Shown: positions 43,818 through 53,187 of the stretch, one piece after another
Layout: every line of letters starts with the position of its first letter
Numbering within the stretch: the first letter of the stretch is position 1
Assembly: GCA_040006175.1 (NCBI GenBank)
Contig: JBDTXN010000001.1
Coordinates: forward strand, 1 to 64,000
Direction of reading: 5' to 3'
Source of the DNA: FEN-1250 sp040006175
GTDB taxonomy: Bacteria; Gemmatimonadota; Gemmatimonadetes; Gemmatimonadales; Gemmatimonadaceae
DNA: 64,000 nucleotides
Made by a program: the position numbers and the translations under genes
Notes under the pieces: model-generated
Databases searched by the model: none
Told to the model about the DNA's origin: nothing
What the model saw: the letters and a program-made list of their open reading frames with translations, nothing else

Positions 43818-44951
43818 ATGACGTCGTCGGTTTCATCATCTGAATCGCAGGCATCGGAGGGCGACAACTCGTCGGCTGTCGCTCGGCCGTCCGCGCCAGC
43901 CGAGATCCCGGCGGCGCTTGGTGATGCGCTCGCCCACGCGTCGGCGCGCGCGATGCGTGATCTCGTGACCGCCGCGCAGTCCCCGCATCACGACGCAGAT
44001 TTACGCGACAGCATCGCGTGGGTGTCCGATGCGGTGCGCGCGGCGGCCGTCGACTTGACCGCGGAGCCGCGAAACCATCCACCCGCGCCGGCACCGCTCG
44101 CACTCGAAACGCTGCGCGCGTGTCTGCTCTCAGAGCTCACCGCCGCGGGTGCTCGTGTGGATGGCGCAGGCATTCTCCGGCTGCTCGGCGCCGTCGAGCG
44201 CGTGAACCAGATCATCGAGCACGATGATGCGCACCGCTTCAGCGCACGGCTCGCAGGGCCCGGCGGACTCGAGCTGCTCGTCGAAGTCGGACACGACCTG
44301 CGCTCGCCGCTCGCGTCGATCCTCTTTCTCGCGGAAACGCTGCGCAGAGGGCAGAGCGGGGACGTGAACGCCGTACAGGAACGGCAGCTGGGGCTGATCT
44401 ACAGTGCCGCGTTCGGACTGAGCACCGTCGCCAGCGATGTCATCGCGTTCGCACGCGGCGGCGATCGTCTGATCGATCCGAAGCCGGAGGCGTTTTCGGT
44501 GCTCGCGATTCTGCGCGCGGTGCAGGACATCGTGCTGCCGCTCGCGGAGGAAAAGAAGCTGACGGTGAAGCTCAACCCGCCGGACGTCGATTTTCGCGTG
44601 GGCCACCCCGGTGCACTCAATCGAGTGCTGCTCAACCTCACGACGAACGCGCTCAAGTTCACGTCGAGCGGATTCGTCGAGATCTCCGTGAAGGCGCCTG
44701 CGCCATCGCGTCTCGAATTCTCCGTGCGCGACACCGGCCGCGGAATTCCCGCGCAGGTCATGAGCTCTCTGTTCGATCCGTTCCGGCGTCGCGATCCCGG
44801 CGACTACGCGTTTTCCAGTGCGGGGCTCGGACTCTCGATCTGCCGGAAGCTCGTGGCCGCGATGGGCGGGACGCTCGTCGTAGAGACGAGCGACACCAAC
44901 GGGACCAGGTTTTTCTTCGAGCTGGAGCTGCCAGTCGTCACGCGGCTGTAG
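43818..44951 (+). CDS. Soluble histidine kinase, likely partner of the sigma54 regulator
   Basis: Kinase of 377 residues with no membrane segment or recognisable sensor domain. The N-terminal 150 residues are Ala-rich and helical. The HisKA box is LLVEVGHDLRSPLASILFL with His159; the HATPase domain has NLTTNALKFTSSG, DTGRGIPAQ and SSAGLGLSICRKL. It follows the sigma54 activator by 28 nt on the same strand, so the two should form a two-component pair. Its stimulus must be cytoplasmic or come through a protein partner. Confidence 0.9.
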   Translation: MTSSVSSSESQASEGDNSSAVARPSAPAEIPAALGDALAHASARAMRDLVTAAQSPHHDADLRDSIAWVSDAVRAAAVDLTAEPRNHPPAPAPLALETLRACLLSELTAAGARVDGAGILRLLGAVERVNQIIEHDDAHRFSARLAGPGGLELLVEVGHDLRSPLASILFLAETLRRGQSGDVNAVQERQLGLIYSAAFGLSTVASDVIAFARGGDRLIDPKPEAFSVLAILRAVQDIVLPLAEEKKLTVKLNPPDVDFRVGHPGALNRVLLNLTTNALKFTSSGFVEISVKAPAPSRLEFSVRDTGRGIPAQVMSSLFDPFRRRDPGDYAFSSAGLGLSICRKLVAAMGGTLVVETSDTNGTRFFFELELPVVTRL

Positions 44952-44969
44952 TCGCCGCGTGACGACTGG

Positions 44970-46886
44970 TCAGGTCATTGCGTGTGCGTCGGCGACGACT
45001 GTCGCGCGCCCCGTACGCACGCCATACGACTCCGCCATCGCATACGCTTCCTCGGCGGTGAGCACCTCGCGCTCGAGGAGCGCGGATGCCAATGCTTCCA
45101 CCGCATCGCGATGCTCGCGCACGATCGCCTCTGCGCGCGCCGCCTGTGCGGACATGAGCGCGCGAATGGCCGTGTCGATCTCGCCCTGAAGCTGTCCGCT
45201 CGGCGCGCCACCCTGCGCCTGCGGGTCGGCGCTCACGAGGCCAATCATGTCGCTCATTCCGAACTCGGCGACCATGCGGCGCGCGATGCCCGTCGCCTGA
45301 ACCAGATCGCTGCCGGCGCCGGTCGTCACCAGATCGGGGCCGAGAAAGACGAGCTCCGCGGCACGTCCGCCGAGCGCCTTCGCGATGATCCCTTCGAGAT
45401 AGCGGCGCGGGTGCAGGTGGCGATCGGACTCCGGCGAGAAGTGTGCGGCGCCGAGAGAACGGCCGCGCGGCTCGATGGTGATCTTGTGGAGCTGGTCTTC
45501 CGGGCACGCGACCATCCCGACCACTGCGTGTCCCGATTCGTGGAGCGCGATGAGGCGTCGTTCCTGATCGTTGATCACCATTCCCGAGCGAACGCGTCCG
45601 AGGAGGATGCGATCGCGCGCCTGCTCGACGTGTGCATTCGTGATGACGTCGCCCGTATCCTGCACGGCGATGATCGCGGCCTCGTTGAGCAGGTTCGCGA
45701 GCTCGGCGCCCGAATGGCCGACGGTGAGCTGTGACAGGCGATCGAGGTTGACGTCCGGCGCCAGCCTGCTGCGCGCCGCGTGGATCTTCAGGATCTCGAG
45801 GCGATCTGCGGCGGTTGGCAGCGGTACCTCGACGACGCGATCGAAGCGGCCGGGACGTCGAACGGCGGGGTCGAGCATGTCCTCGCGGTTCGTCGCGGCC
45901 ATCCAGACGACGCCGTTGTTGCCCGCCATACCGTCCATCTCGACGAGGAGCTGGTTCAGCGTGACCTCTTCTTCACCCGAGCGGTTGGGCCGTCCGCGAC
46001 GTCCGCCGAGCGAGTCGAACTCGTCGATGAACACGATGCAGGGGGCGGCGTCGCGAGCCTGCTTCGCGAGCTGCCGAACACGCCGGGAGCCGATACCGAC
46101 GTACATCTCGTTGAAATCGGAGCCAGCGGCGACGATGACCGGGCAGCCGGCCTCGCCGGCAACCGCGCGTGCGAGCAACGTCTTGCCGGTACCAGGAGGA
46201 CCGACGAGCAGCACACCCTTGGGGCAGTGCGCGCCCATGGCGAGAAAGCGCTCGGGGCTCTTGAGGTAGGCGATGACGTCGCGCAGATCCGCTTGGGCCT
46301 CGCGGGCACCGCCGACATCACTGAGCGTCAGGTGCCGCGACGCGGGCGATGGCGCGAACCGATTCGGGCCGAGGGCTCCGCGGTGGTGCAGCGTGTAACC
46401 CACGAGCAACGAAAGGACGAGCAGCAGACTGCCGATCTGGATGATGCGCTCGGTCGTGCTGGCGTGTGGCTCGACGACACGAACGACCGTGCCCGCAGCG
46501 CCCCAACGCTCCAGGTCGGCGAGCGATACTGCGCGCGCCGGGACGTTGGTCTCGGCGGCGCGCACTGTGCGGCCGTCGATGGTGCGCGGCTCACGGAAGG
46601 TGAGAACCAGGCGGGCCCCGTCGTTCGTGACGGTGAGCGCCGAGACCTCTCGCGCACTGAGGGCGTGTGCGGCCTCGGAGTACGCGATGGCCGCGTCGCC
46701 GCGTGCCACTCCGGGGGAGAGCCGCCACATTACGAGGACGGCGACGATTGCCAGAGCGATTGCGCCGGCAGTCCAGTACTGGACCGGGCCGCGTCGCAGC
46801 GTGATCGCGGAGAGTGGTCGTAGCTTCCAGTTGCGCCGCTCGCGAGGAGGGGCGGACTGGTCGTTTGCGTGAAGCAGTGAGGTCAT
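44970..46886 (-). CDS. FtsH-like membrane AAA+ zinc protease
   Basis: Protease of 638 residues. Two N-terminal helices (about 40-57 and 150-165) enclose a periplasmic domain. The AAA+ module has Walker A GPPGTGKT at 229-236, pore loop MYVGIGSRRV, Walker B CIVFIDEFDSLGG and the arginine finger in RRPGRFDR. The zinc motif HESGH is at 449-453, with the third ligand likely in the following TTGAGSDLVQAT. It would degrade membrane and damaged proteins. The periplasmic part and the basic start differ from housekeeping FtsH, so this may be an additional paralogue. It is convergent with the kinase gene, 18 nt apart. Confidence 0.9.
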   Translation of the reverse strand: MTSLLHANDQSAPPRERRNWKLRPLSAITLRRGPVQYWTAGAIALAIVAVLVMWRLSPGVARGDAAIAYSEAAHALSAREVSALTVTNDGARLVLTFREPRTIDGRTVRAAETNVPARAVSLADLERWGAAGTVVRVVEPHASTTERIIQIGSLLLVLSLLVGYTLHHRGALGPNRFAPSPASRHLTLSDVGGAREAQADLRDVIAYLKSPERFLAMGAHCPKGVLLVGPPGTGKTLLARAVAGEAGCPVIVAAGSDFNEMYVGIGSRRVRQLAKQARDAAPCIVFIDEFDSLGGRRGRPNRSGEEEVTLNQLLVEMDGMAGNNGVVWMAATNREDMLDPAVRRPGRFDRVVEVPLPTAADRLEILKIHAARSRLAPDVNLDRLSQLTVGHSGAELANLLNEAAIIAVQDTGDVITNAHVEQARDRILLGRVRSGMVINDQERRLIALHESGHAVVGMVACPEDQLHKITIEPRGRSLGAAHFSPESDRHLHPRRYLEGIIAKALGGRAAELVFLGPDLVTTGAGSDLVQATGIARRMVAEFGMSDMIGLVSADPQAQGGAPSGQLQGEIDTAIRALMSAQAARAEAIVREHRDAVEALASALLEREVLTAEEAYAMAESYGVRTGRATVVADAHAMT

Positions 46887-47076
46887 GAAATACCGGCGCA
46901 GTGCACTGTTTGGAGCACCACCCGTGGAACGTCACGCGCGGTACAGTGAAAGGACGGAGGACGAATGGTTGCCGTAACAGGGTCCCAGAGCCAATGTAAC
47001 TTCGCTCGACCAGTAGGCGTAGGGTTCGACGCGAAGGACGCGCTGACTGCGATCAGTCTTTCCTCAGAGAAAACCA

Positions 47077-48447
47077 ATGTCCTGGCCTCGAGCCCTGTTC
47101 ATCGCGGCGCTGCTTTTCGCACCGTCCGCCGTCGTGGCGCCTCTGTTCGCACAACGCACCGGCTCATCGCCTGTGCTCGCCACCCCGCCCGCTGCCGCAC
47201 AGGGTGTGAACGGACACCTGGATCCCGATGCGGCGACCCGCGCATATCTCGCGACACTTCCGAGGGACGTGAAAGCGAGGTCGGATGCGTACAACGAAGG
47301 CGTGTACTGGCTGACTCTCTGGGATATCCTGATCTCGAGCGCCGTCTTCATACTCCTGCTCGCGACGGGAGTTTCGTCCCGAATGCGGGATCGCGCGGAA
47401 CGATTTACGCGCGTGCGCATGCTGCAGAACACGTTGTACTGGGCACAGTTTGTCGTCGTCGTGACGTTGCTCACACTCCCCTGGGCGTTCTACGAGACGT
47501 TCGTGCGTGAGCACTCGTATTCGCTCTCCAACCTCACGTTCGCGGGATGGATGTCGGAGCAAGGGAAGGGATTTCTCCTCGCGCTCGTGCTGGGCACACT
47601 CTTCGTGGCGGTTCCGTACGCGTTCGCGCGCCACTTTCTGAAGAACTGGTGGAAGTGGGGAGCGGCGGCAGCGATCGGCGTCGAGTTCGTGCTGCTGGTG
47701 ATCGGGCCAATCGTGATCACACCGATCTTCAATTCTCCGACGAAGCTGGCGGATGCGCGGATCGTCGAGCCAATCCTGCGCCTCGCACGACAGAACGGCA
47801 TCGCGACCACGGATGTCTGGGAGATCGATGCGTCGAAGCAGAGCAAGCGCATCAACGCGTTCGTGAGTGGCGGCCTCGGAACGGAGCGCATCACACTCAA
47901 TGACAACCTGCTCAATCGCGCATCCCTCCCGGAGATCGAGGCCGTGATGGGACACGAGATGGGGCACTACGTGATGAACCACGTTTACAAGGGGTTCATG
48001 CAGTTCGCGATGCTCACCGTGATCGGCTTTGCGCTGATCGCCCTGCTGTTCGAGCGCCTGCGCGCGCGTTATGAAGTCACGTGGAAGGTGCGAGCGGTGG
48101 ACGACATCGCCGGGATCCCGCTCTTCGCGCTGCTCTTCGGCGCGTACTTCTTCGTGATCACGCCGGTGACGAACACGTTGATCCGGACGCAGGAGTACGA
48201 GGCCGACCTCTTCGGGCTGAATACCGCACGCCAGCCCGACGGATTCGCGCAGATCTCCGTGAAGCTGGCGGAAACACGAAAGCTCGAGCCCGGAGCATGG
48301 GAGGAGCGGATCTTCTACGATCACCCCAGCGGGCGCACGCGCATCTACACAGCGATGCGGTGGAAGGCGGAGAATATTCCCGCTTCGAGCGAGGGTGCGA
48401 GCCGCGCTACGACACCTTCCGCGTCTTCCGCTTCAGGAAGTCCATGA
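47077..48447 (+). CDS. M48-family (Ste24/CAAX protease-like) membrane metallopeptidase
   Basis: Integral membrane zinc protease of 456 residues. An N-terminal signal-like segment (MSWPRALFIAALLFAPSAVV) precedes four helices, then the catalytic domain with HEMGH at 293-297 in EAVMGHEMGHYVMNHVYKG and the third ligand in TQEYEADLFGLN. The pattern of helices around the active site matches Ste24-type enzymes rather than soluble M48 chaperone-proteases. The C-terminal tail is Ser/Thr/Ala-rich. In bacteria these enzymes take part in envelope quality control. It has its own upstream region, divergent from the FtsH-like gene. Confidence 0.9.
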   Translation: MSWPRALFIAALLFAPSAVVAPLFAQRTGSSPVLATPPAAAQGVNGHLDPDAATRAYLATLPRDVKARSDAYNEGVYWLTLWDILISSAVFILLLATGVSSRMRDRAERFTRVRMLQNTLYWAQFVVVVTLLTLPWAFYETFVREHSYSLSNLTFAGWMSEQGKGFLLALVLGTLFVAVPYAFARHFLKNWWKWGAAAAIGVEFVLLVIGPIVITPIFNSPTKLADARIVEPILRLARQNGIATTDVWEIDASKQSKRINAFVSGGLGTERITLNDNLLNRASLPEIEAVMGHEMGHYVMNHVYKGFMQFAMLTVIGFALIALLFERLRARYEVTWKVRAVDDIAGIPLFALLFGAYFFVITPVTNTLIRTQEYEADLFGLNTARQPDGFAQISVKLAETRKLEPGAWEERIFYDHPSGRTRIYTAMRWKAENIPASSEGASRATTPSASSASGSP

Positions 48448-49777
48448 GAATGAACTGACCGAGCGTCATCGTGTTGGTGAAGTATGCTTTGCCGCGGCTG
48501 ATCGCGGACATGCGCTTCACGAACTCGATGAGTGCACGGTCGCGCGCGAGCATGAAGGTGTTGATCACGATCCCCGAGCGACGGCAGTCGGCGACCTCGC
48601 GCAACGTTGCAGACGTCACCATCGCATCGAGCCCCATCGAGTTCTTGTAGATCATCCCGTTGGGCATCGTGAGCGCGCTCGGCTTGCCGTCCGTGATCAT
48701 CACGATCTGCCGCATGTCCTTCTTCTGCGACATGAGGATGCGGCGCGCCAGCTTGAGTCCTTCGGCCGTGTTGGTGTGATACGGGCCGACCTGCGCGTGC
48801 GCGAGCCGGTTGAGCGGAATTTCCTCTGCGGAGTCGTGGAAGAGCACCACGCGGATCGTGTCGCCGGGGAACTGCGTGCGGATGAGATGCGTGAGCGCGA
48901 GCGCCACCTTCTTCGCGGGGGTGAAGCGGTCCTCGCCGTAGAGGATCATGGAGTGCGAGGTGTCGAGCATGAGCACCGTCGCGCACGACGAACGATACTC
49001 GGCCTGGCGTACCATGAGGTCGCCGTAGTCGAGATCGATCGGGACATCGAGATTGCCGTTGCGAATGAGGGCGTTCTGCAACGTCGCATTCACGTCGAGG
49101 TTGAGCGTGTCTCCGAACTCGTATGGCTTGCTCGACGCATCCGCTTCGATGCCGGTGGCGAGATACGGCGTGTCGTGGCTGCCGAAGCTCGAGCGGCCAA
49201 GCGAGCCGAGGAGGCCGCGCAGCGTCTTGAAGCCGAGGAAGTCGATGCCTTTCTCGGAGAGCGAGAACTGCACGTCCTTCGAGGCGGCGTGCGCGAGACC
49301 GCCCGGCCCGGTCACAGGCTGATGACCCGCGGGCATCTGCGGAGGCGCATCGACGTTGAGGTAGCCCTCTTCGACGAGCTTCGAGATGATGTCATCGAGG
49401 AGCTTGGCGAGCTTTTCTGCGCTCTCACCATCGTCCTTGCCGTCGCCACGGAGTGCCTCGAGCATCTCGGCGGTGAACTGGCCGCTCTCCATCAGCGCGT
49501 TGAGAATCGCCTCGCGCAGTGCATCCATCGAGCGGTCCTGCTCGTGCCCCATGTCGTCCCAGTAGGGGCTCTGCATCTTCCCGCCGGCGAATCCGGACTG
49601 CAGCAGAAAATCCGCCAGCTTGTCGAGCAGCGACTGGAGGTCGATGGCGTCTGCCATCTCGGGGCTGAACTTGCCGTAGGTGTGAAAGCGCAGCGGAGTG
49701 GACGGCTGTAGGTTGTGATGGTCGCGAACTCGCGTAGTGCAGCAGCGACGGGCGAGTGTCTGATCGCAGGATGACAC
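48407..49777 (-). CDS. VWA-domain protein, partner of a MoxR-type ATPase
   Basis: Cytosolic protein of about 456 residues. The N-terminal part is helical (DLQSLLDKLADFLLQSG); the C-terminal VWA domain has the MIDAS motif DTSHSM in ATVLMLDTSHSMILYG with later metal-site residues in VMITDGKPSALT. Such proteins act with AAA+ ATPases of the MoxR/ChlI group. The start is unsure: homology-like sequence LRFHTYGKFSPEMADAI lies ahead of the ATG at 49657, so the GTG at 49777 is used here. The likely ATPase partner is at 53184. Its 3' end overlaps the convergent M48 gene by 41 nt. Confidence 0.82.
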   Translation of the reverse strand: MSSCDQTLARRCCTTRVRDHHNLQPSTPLRFHTYGKFSPEMADAIDLQSLLDKLADFLLQSGFAGGKMQSPYWDDMGHEQDRSMDALREAILNALMESGQFTAEMLEALRGDGKDDGESAEKLAKLLDDIISKLVEEGYLNVDAPPQMPAGHQPVTGPGGLAHAASKDVQFSLSEKGIDFLGFKTLRGLLGSLGRSSFGSHDTPYLATGIEADASSKPYEFGDTLNLDVNATLQNALIRNGNLDVPIDLDYGDLMVRQAEYRSSCATVLMLDTSHSMILYGEDRFTPAKKVALALTHLIRTQFPGDTIRVVLFHDSAEEIPLNRLAHAQVGPYHTNTAEGLKLARRILMSQKKDMRQIVMITDGKPSALTMPNGMIYKNSMGLDAMVTSATLREVADCRRSGIVINTFMLARDRALIEFVKRMSAISRGKAYFTNTMTLGQFILMDFLKRKTRKVS

Positions 49778-49804
49778 TGACGCCGGAACCTTGCAACCCC
49801 TCGG

Positions 49805-51088
49805 ATGATCGACTCCGCACCACCGACGACGCTCACGCCTCCGCGCGGCACGCCCTCGGGCGCGATTGCTGCGCCGCGCTACCGGAATCCGTTCTCGGTG
49901 CTGATCAAACACCGGAACTTCCGGATCTTCTGGTTCGGACAGACCGGCTCGCTCGTTGGCACGTGGATGCAGTCGGTGGCGCTCGGCTGGGTGGTGCTGC
50001 AGATCACGAATAGTCCGTTTCTGGTGGGTGTGGAGTCGGCGGCCGGATCGCTACCGGTGCTGTTCTTCACGCTGTACGCTGGAGTGCTCGCGGACAGACG
50101 TGACAAGCTCAAGCTCGTGCGGATCACGCAGTCGCTGCTGCTGTTCGAGGCAACGCTGCTCTGGTGGTTCAACTGGACCGGACACGTGACGATCGCGATT
50201 CTCATCGGGATCGCGCTCTTCGGCGGCCTTGCGAGCGCGTTCGACATTCCGACACGCCAATCGCTGATGGTGGAGCTGGTGGGCCGCGACGATGTGGTCG
50301 ACGCGATCGCGTTGAACTCGAGCGGGTTCAATCTCGCGCGAATCGTTGGGCCGAGTCTCGCGGCGGTGATCATCGATCGCTTCGGGCTCGCGTGGTGCTT
50401 TGCGATCAATGCGTTGAGCTACCTGCTCGTGCTCGTCAGCCTGTTCCGCATCAAGCTGGCACCAAAAGCCGTGGAGCCCACCGCGCTCTCGCCAACCGAG
50501 GGGCTGATTGAAGGGATCCGCTTCATGCGGAACTCGCGCGAGGTGTCGCTGCTCATGAGCATGGTGACGGTCTACTCGATCTTCGGCATTCCGTATCTCG
50601 TGCTGATGCCGGTGATCGCGCGCGACACGCTGCACGGAACGGCGCGCACGTACGGGCTGCTTCTCGCAAGCGTGGGGCTGGGCGCCGTCACCGGCGCGTT
50701 CTCGCTTGCGATGGTGGGGCGGCGTGTGCGCCGCGGAAAGGTGCTTGCCGCAGCGGCGTTCTCGTTCAGCAGTCTGCTGATCGCGTTTTCGTTCTCGCGC
50801 AATATCTGGCTATCGACGGCCATCCTGTTCTTCACCGGGATGACGATGATTCTCAACAACGCGCTGACGAACGGGCTGCTGCAAACGATCACGCCGGACA
50901 ACCTGCGCGGACGCGTGATGGCGGCGTATGCGTTCGTGTTCGTGGGGATGGGGCCGGCGGGATCGCTTCTGGCGGGCGGCGTAGCCTCGGGGCTCGGCGC
51001 GCCTGCGGCGATCGGCATCGGAGGCGGGGTGCTGTTGTTGTTCGCGTCGTGGGTGTTCGGAACGCGAAACGAGTTGAAGGGGCTGTAA
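49805..51088 (+). CDS. MFS transporter, EntS-like exporter group
   Basis: Major facilitator with 12 predicted helices in 427 residues, of the group that includes enterobactin exporter EntS. Signatures are FRIFWFGQTGSLVGTWMQSV at the first helix, GVLADRRDKLKLVRITQS for the first cytosolic loop, and AFDIPTRQSLMVELVGRDD after helix 4. It should export a small molecule by proton antiport; the substrate is unknown. It ends 71 nt before the ArsR gene and is divergent from the VWA gene. Confidence 0.9.
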   Translation: MIDSAPPTTLTPPRGTPSGAIAAPRYRNPFSVLIKHRNFRIFWFGQTGSLVGTWMQSVALGWVVLQITNSPFLVGVESAAGSLPVLFFTLYAGVLADRRDKLKLVRITQSLLLFEATLLWWFNWTGHVTIAILIGIALFGGLASAFDIPTRQSLMVELVGRDDVVDAIALNSSGFNLARIVGPSLAAVIIDRFGLAWCFAINALSYLLVLVSLFRIKLAPKAVEPTALSPTEGLIEGIRFMRNSREVSLLMSMVTVYSIFGIPYLVLMPVIARDTLHGTARTYGLLLASVGLGAVTGAFSLAMVGRRVRRGKVLAAAAFSFSSLLIAFSFSRNIWLSTAILFFTGMTMILNNALTNGLLQTITPDNLRGRVMAAYAFVFVGMGPAGSLLAGGVASGLGAPAAIGIGGGVLLLFASWVFGTRNELKGL

Positions 51089-51110
51089 GAGGTCACGTTC
51101 GGCGAGAGAC

Positions 51111-51169
51111 ATTCAACCAACGGGTTGACTATCTGGACGTCGCCCATATATTCAACCGCATGGTTGAAT
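51111..51169 (+). promoter_or_regulatory. ArsR promoter with two palindromic operators
   Basis: TTGACT (51125-51130) and TATATT (51147-51152) with a 16-nt spacer form a strong promoter. Operator 1, ATTCAACC-N4-GGTTGACT at 51111-51130, overlaps the -35. Operator 2, ATTCAACC-GCAT-GGTTGAAT at 51150-51169, is a perfect 8-bp dyad covering the -10, start point and ATG. The start point should fall at or next to the A of the ATG at 51160, so the message is probably leaderless. Confidence 0.8.
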
Positions 51170-51501
51170 ATCCCAAGCTCGACCTCGTCTTCCGCGCCCT
51201 CGGGGACAGCACGCGCCGCGGCATGCTCAGACAGCTCGCGCGGCGCGAGCAGACCGTGAGCGAGCTCGCCGAGCCGTACCGCATGTCGCTCGCTTCCGCG
51301 TCCAAGCACGTGAAGGCGCTCGAGCGGGCGGGGCTCGTCAGACGTACGGTGCGCGGGCGCACGCACTTCTGCAGGCTCAACCCGCAGCCGCTCGCGAAGG
51401 CCGACGAGTGGCTGCGCGGATACGAGCGACTCTGGGACATTCGCCTGGCGCGGCTCGAAGAGCTGCTCCGGCATCCCGACAACGAAGACAGCGACCGCTG
51501 A
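51160..51501 (+). CDS. ArsR-family winged-helix repressor
   Basis: Repressor of 113 residues. The winged-helix core includes LVFRALGDSTRRGMLRQLAR and the recognition region MSLASASKHVKALERAGLV. It lacks the cysteine pair of metal-sensing ArsR proteins and belongs to the group that pairs with AHSA1/SRPBCC proteins. The ATG at 51160 sits within operator 2, so autorepression is expected. It is followed 50 nt later by such a partner, as in other bacteria. Confidence 0.92.
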   Translation: MVEYPKLDLVFRALGDSTRRGMLRQLARREQTVSELAEPYRMSLASASKHVKALERAGLVRRTVRGRTHFCRLNPQPLAKADEWLRGYERLWDIRLARLEELLRHPDNEDSDR

Positions 51502-51551
51502 CCCCGAGCGCACTACGCTCGACACAATTCCAGTCACCATACGAGACAGCC

Positions 51552-52016
51552 ATGCCCGCCACATCCACCGACCGCATCGAAAAGCAGATCGTTCTGGAAG
51601 CTCCTCGCTCACGCGTCTGGCGCGCGCTCACTGATGTTCGCCAGTTCAATCAGTGGTTCGGCGTCAATCTCGAAGGCCCGTTCAAGGCCGGTGAGAAGAC
51701 GAGCGGGCGCATCACGATTCCCAACTACGATCACATCGTAATGGAGGCCTGGGTCGAGAAGGTCGAGCCAGAGCACCACTTCTCCTTCCGCTGGCACCCC
51801 GGCTCCGTGGACCCAAGTGTCGACTACTCGAAGGAGCCCACAACGCTCGTGGTGTTCACGCTCGAGGATGACGAGGAAGGAACCAAGCTGACCGTCGTCG
51901 AGACAGGGTTCGATGCGCTACCCGAATCCCGGCGCGCCAAAGCGTTTGCCGGGAACGAGAGCGGCTGGGCAGGGCAGCTTCGCAACATCGCGAAGTATCT
52001 GAAAGAGAATTCCTGA
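51552..52016 (+). CDS. SRPBCC (AHSA1-type) protein
   Basis: START-like fold protein of 154 residues with a hydrophobic ligand cavity. It has the usual opening IEKQIVLEAPRSRVWRALTD, WFGVNLEGPFKAGEKTSG, and the closing helix GWAGQLRNIAKYL. It is the typical companion of an ArsR repressor of this class, probably co-transcribed with it. The ligand and biochemical role are unknown. It is convergent with the cytidylate-kinase-like gene, 3 nt apart. Confidence 0.9.
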   Translation: MPATSTDRIEKQIVLEAPRSRVWRALTDVRQFNQWFGVNLEGPFKAGEKTSGRITIPNYDHIVMEAWVEKVEPEHHFSFRWHPGSVDPSVDYSKEPTTLVVFTLEDDEEGTKLTVVETGFDALPESRRAKAFAGNESGWAGQLRNIAKYLKENS

Positions 52017-52019
52017 CGT

Positions 52020-52640
52020 TCAGCCAAAGTGCTCGCGCGCGACCTCTACCACGATCTGCGAGGCGCGATCGATGCCGAGCCATCCCGTGTTCAGGCAGAG
52101 ATGATAGTTCTCGTGCGCGAGCCATGACCGATTCCAGTGGGAGCGAACGTACTGCTCCCGCTGCTTGTTGCTCTCGATCACGTACTTCTCCGCGTCCTTG
52201 AGCGAGAGCGACAGGCGCGCCGAGATGCGTGCGGCCAGCTCCGCGCGGGGCGCGTAGCAGAACACGTGCAGCGAGTCTTCGCGCTCGCCGAGCACCCATT
52301 GGGCGCCACGACCCACGACGACGGTCGGTCCCGCCGCGACCGCTTCCTCGATGACGTTCGCGGTCACCTCGAGTATGCGCTCCTCGCTCGGCGGCAGCGT
52401 GGTTGGTCGCCCGGTGAGCACTTCGGGCGCGCCGAGTGCGAGCGCATCCGCGAGGCGCTGGGTGAGCGTTGGGACTCGCTCCTCGCGCTCCACCACATCC
52501 GCCACCGGAACGCCAAGCCGCTGAGCAACGGAGTCGACGAGCCCGTTGTCGACGAGCTGCCAGCCGAGCGTCGCAGCCACTCGCGCCGCGAGCTCGGCAC
52601 CGCCCGCGCCGACCATGCGCGAGACCGTGATCAGCGGCAT
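52020..52640 (-). CDS. Cytidylate kinase-like family protein
   Basis: P-loop-like protein of 206 residues in the cytidylate-kinase-like family. ITVSRMVGAGGAELAARVA replaces a canonical Walker A (the GxGxxGKS Lys is missing), and WQLVDNGLVDSVAQRLG and VVVGRGAQWVLGE follow. The C-terminal half is helical with SLSLKDAEKYVIESNKQR. Substrate use is doubtful given the P-loop change, a feature common in this subgroup. The ATG at 52640 lies 13 nt after the GNAT gene on the same strand. Confidence 0.82.
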   Translation of the reverse strand: MPLITVSRMVGAGGAELAARVAATLGWQLVDNGLVDSVAQRLGVPVADVVEREERVPTLTQRLADALALGAPEVLTGRPTTLPPSEERILEVTANVIEEAVAAGPTVVVGRGAQWVLGEREDSLHVFCYAPRAELAARISARLSLSLKDAEKYVIESNKQREQYVRSHWNRSWLAHENYHLCLNTGWLGIDRASQIVVEVAREHFG

Positions 52641-52653
52641 GTGGCCGTGCGAA

Positions 52654-53187
52654 TCAGCGGAGATTGCAGACCCGCAGGTGCTCGACGACTCGAAAACCGA
52701 GCGCATCCCAAACTGCATTGGCGGTCTCGTTTTCGACGGCGTTGTGGAGCCGGGCCTCGCGCAAGCCGCGCGCGCGACACCACTCGATCGCCGCGGTGAA
52801 CAGTGCGCGCAGCACGCCGTGTCGCCGCGCGCTGGGGACAACGTAGACCGAGGAGATGTAGCCGTGTCGCGAAGGGAAGAGGAGCGGCAGGCCGGCACTC
52901 GCAACGCAACGGAGAATTCCGACCGGGCTGCCGTGACTCTCGGCGAGAAAGATCACTTCGCTCGCGCTGCGAAGCTGCGCCGCGAAAAGGCGGCTCGCGC
53001 GCGCCGGAGCGTCGGGGCGCAGCCGGCGGTAAATCGGATTTTCCGAGTGCTCGCGCAGAAGTGCGAGGCGGAACTCGACCACGATGGCGAGGTCCGCCAT
53101 CGTGGCCTGTCGCACGGTGAGCCCGGCATCGAGGCGAGCATCCGCCTCGAGCGACTCGTGCTGGTCGCTTGCCGGGTGCTCGATCAC
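52654..53187 (-). CDS. GNAT-family N-acetyltransferase
   Basis: Acetyl-CoA-dependent acetyltransferase of 177 residues. It starts at GTG 53187, sharing GTGA with the stop of the MoxR-type ATPase. The fold is seen in TVRQATMADLAIVVEFRLAL (strand 1 and helix 1), ISSVYVVPSARRHGVLRALF (acetyl-CoA pyrophosphate loop, Q/RxxGxG-like) and LHNAVENETANAVWDALGF at the end. Acceptor unknown. Its coupling to an ATPase suggests co-regulation rather than a shared pathway. Confidence 0.86.
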   Translation of the reverse strand: MIEHPASDQHESLEADARLDAGLTVRQATMADLAIVVEFRLALLREHSENPIYRRLRPDAPARASRLFAAQLRSASEVIFLAESHGSPVGILRCVASAGLPLLFPSRHGYISSVYVVPSARRHGVLRALFTAAIEWCRARGLREARLHNAVENETANAVWDALGFRVVEHLRVCNLR

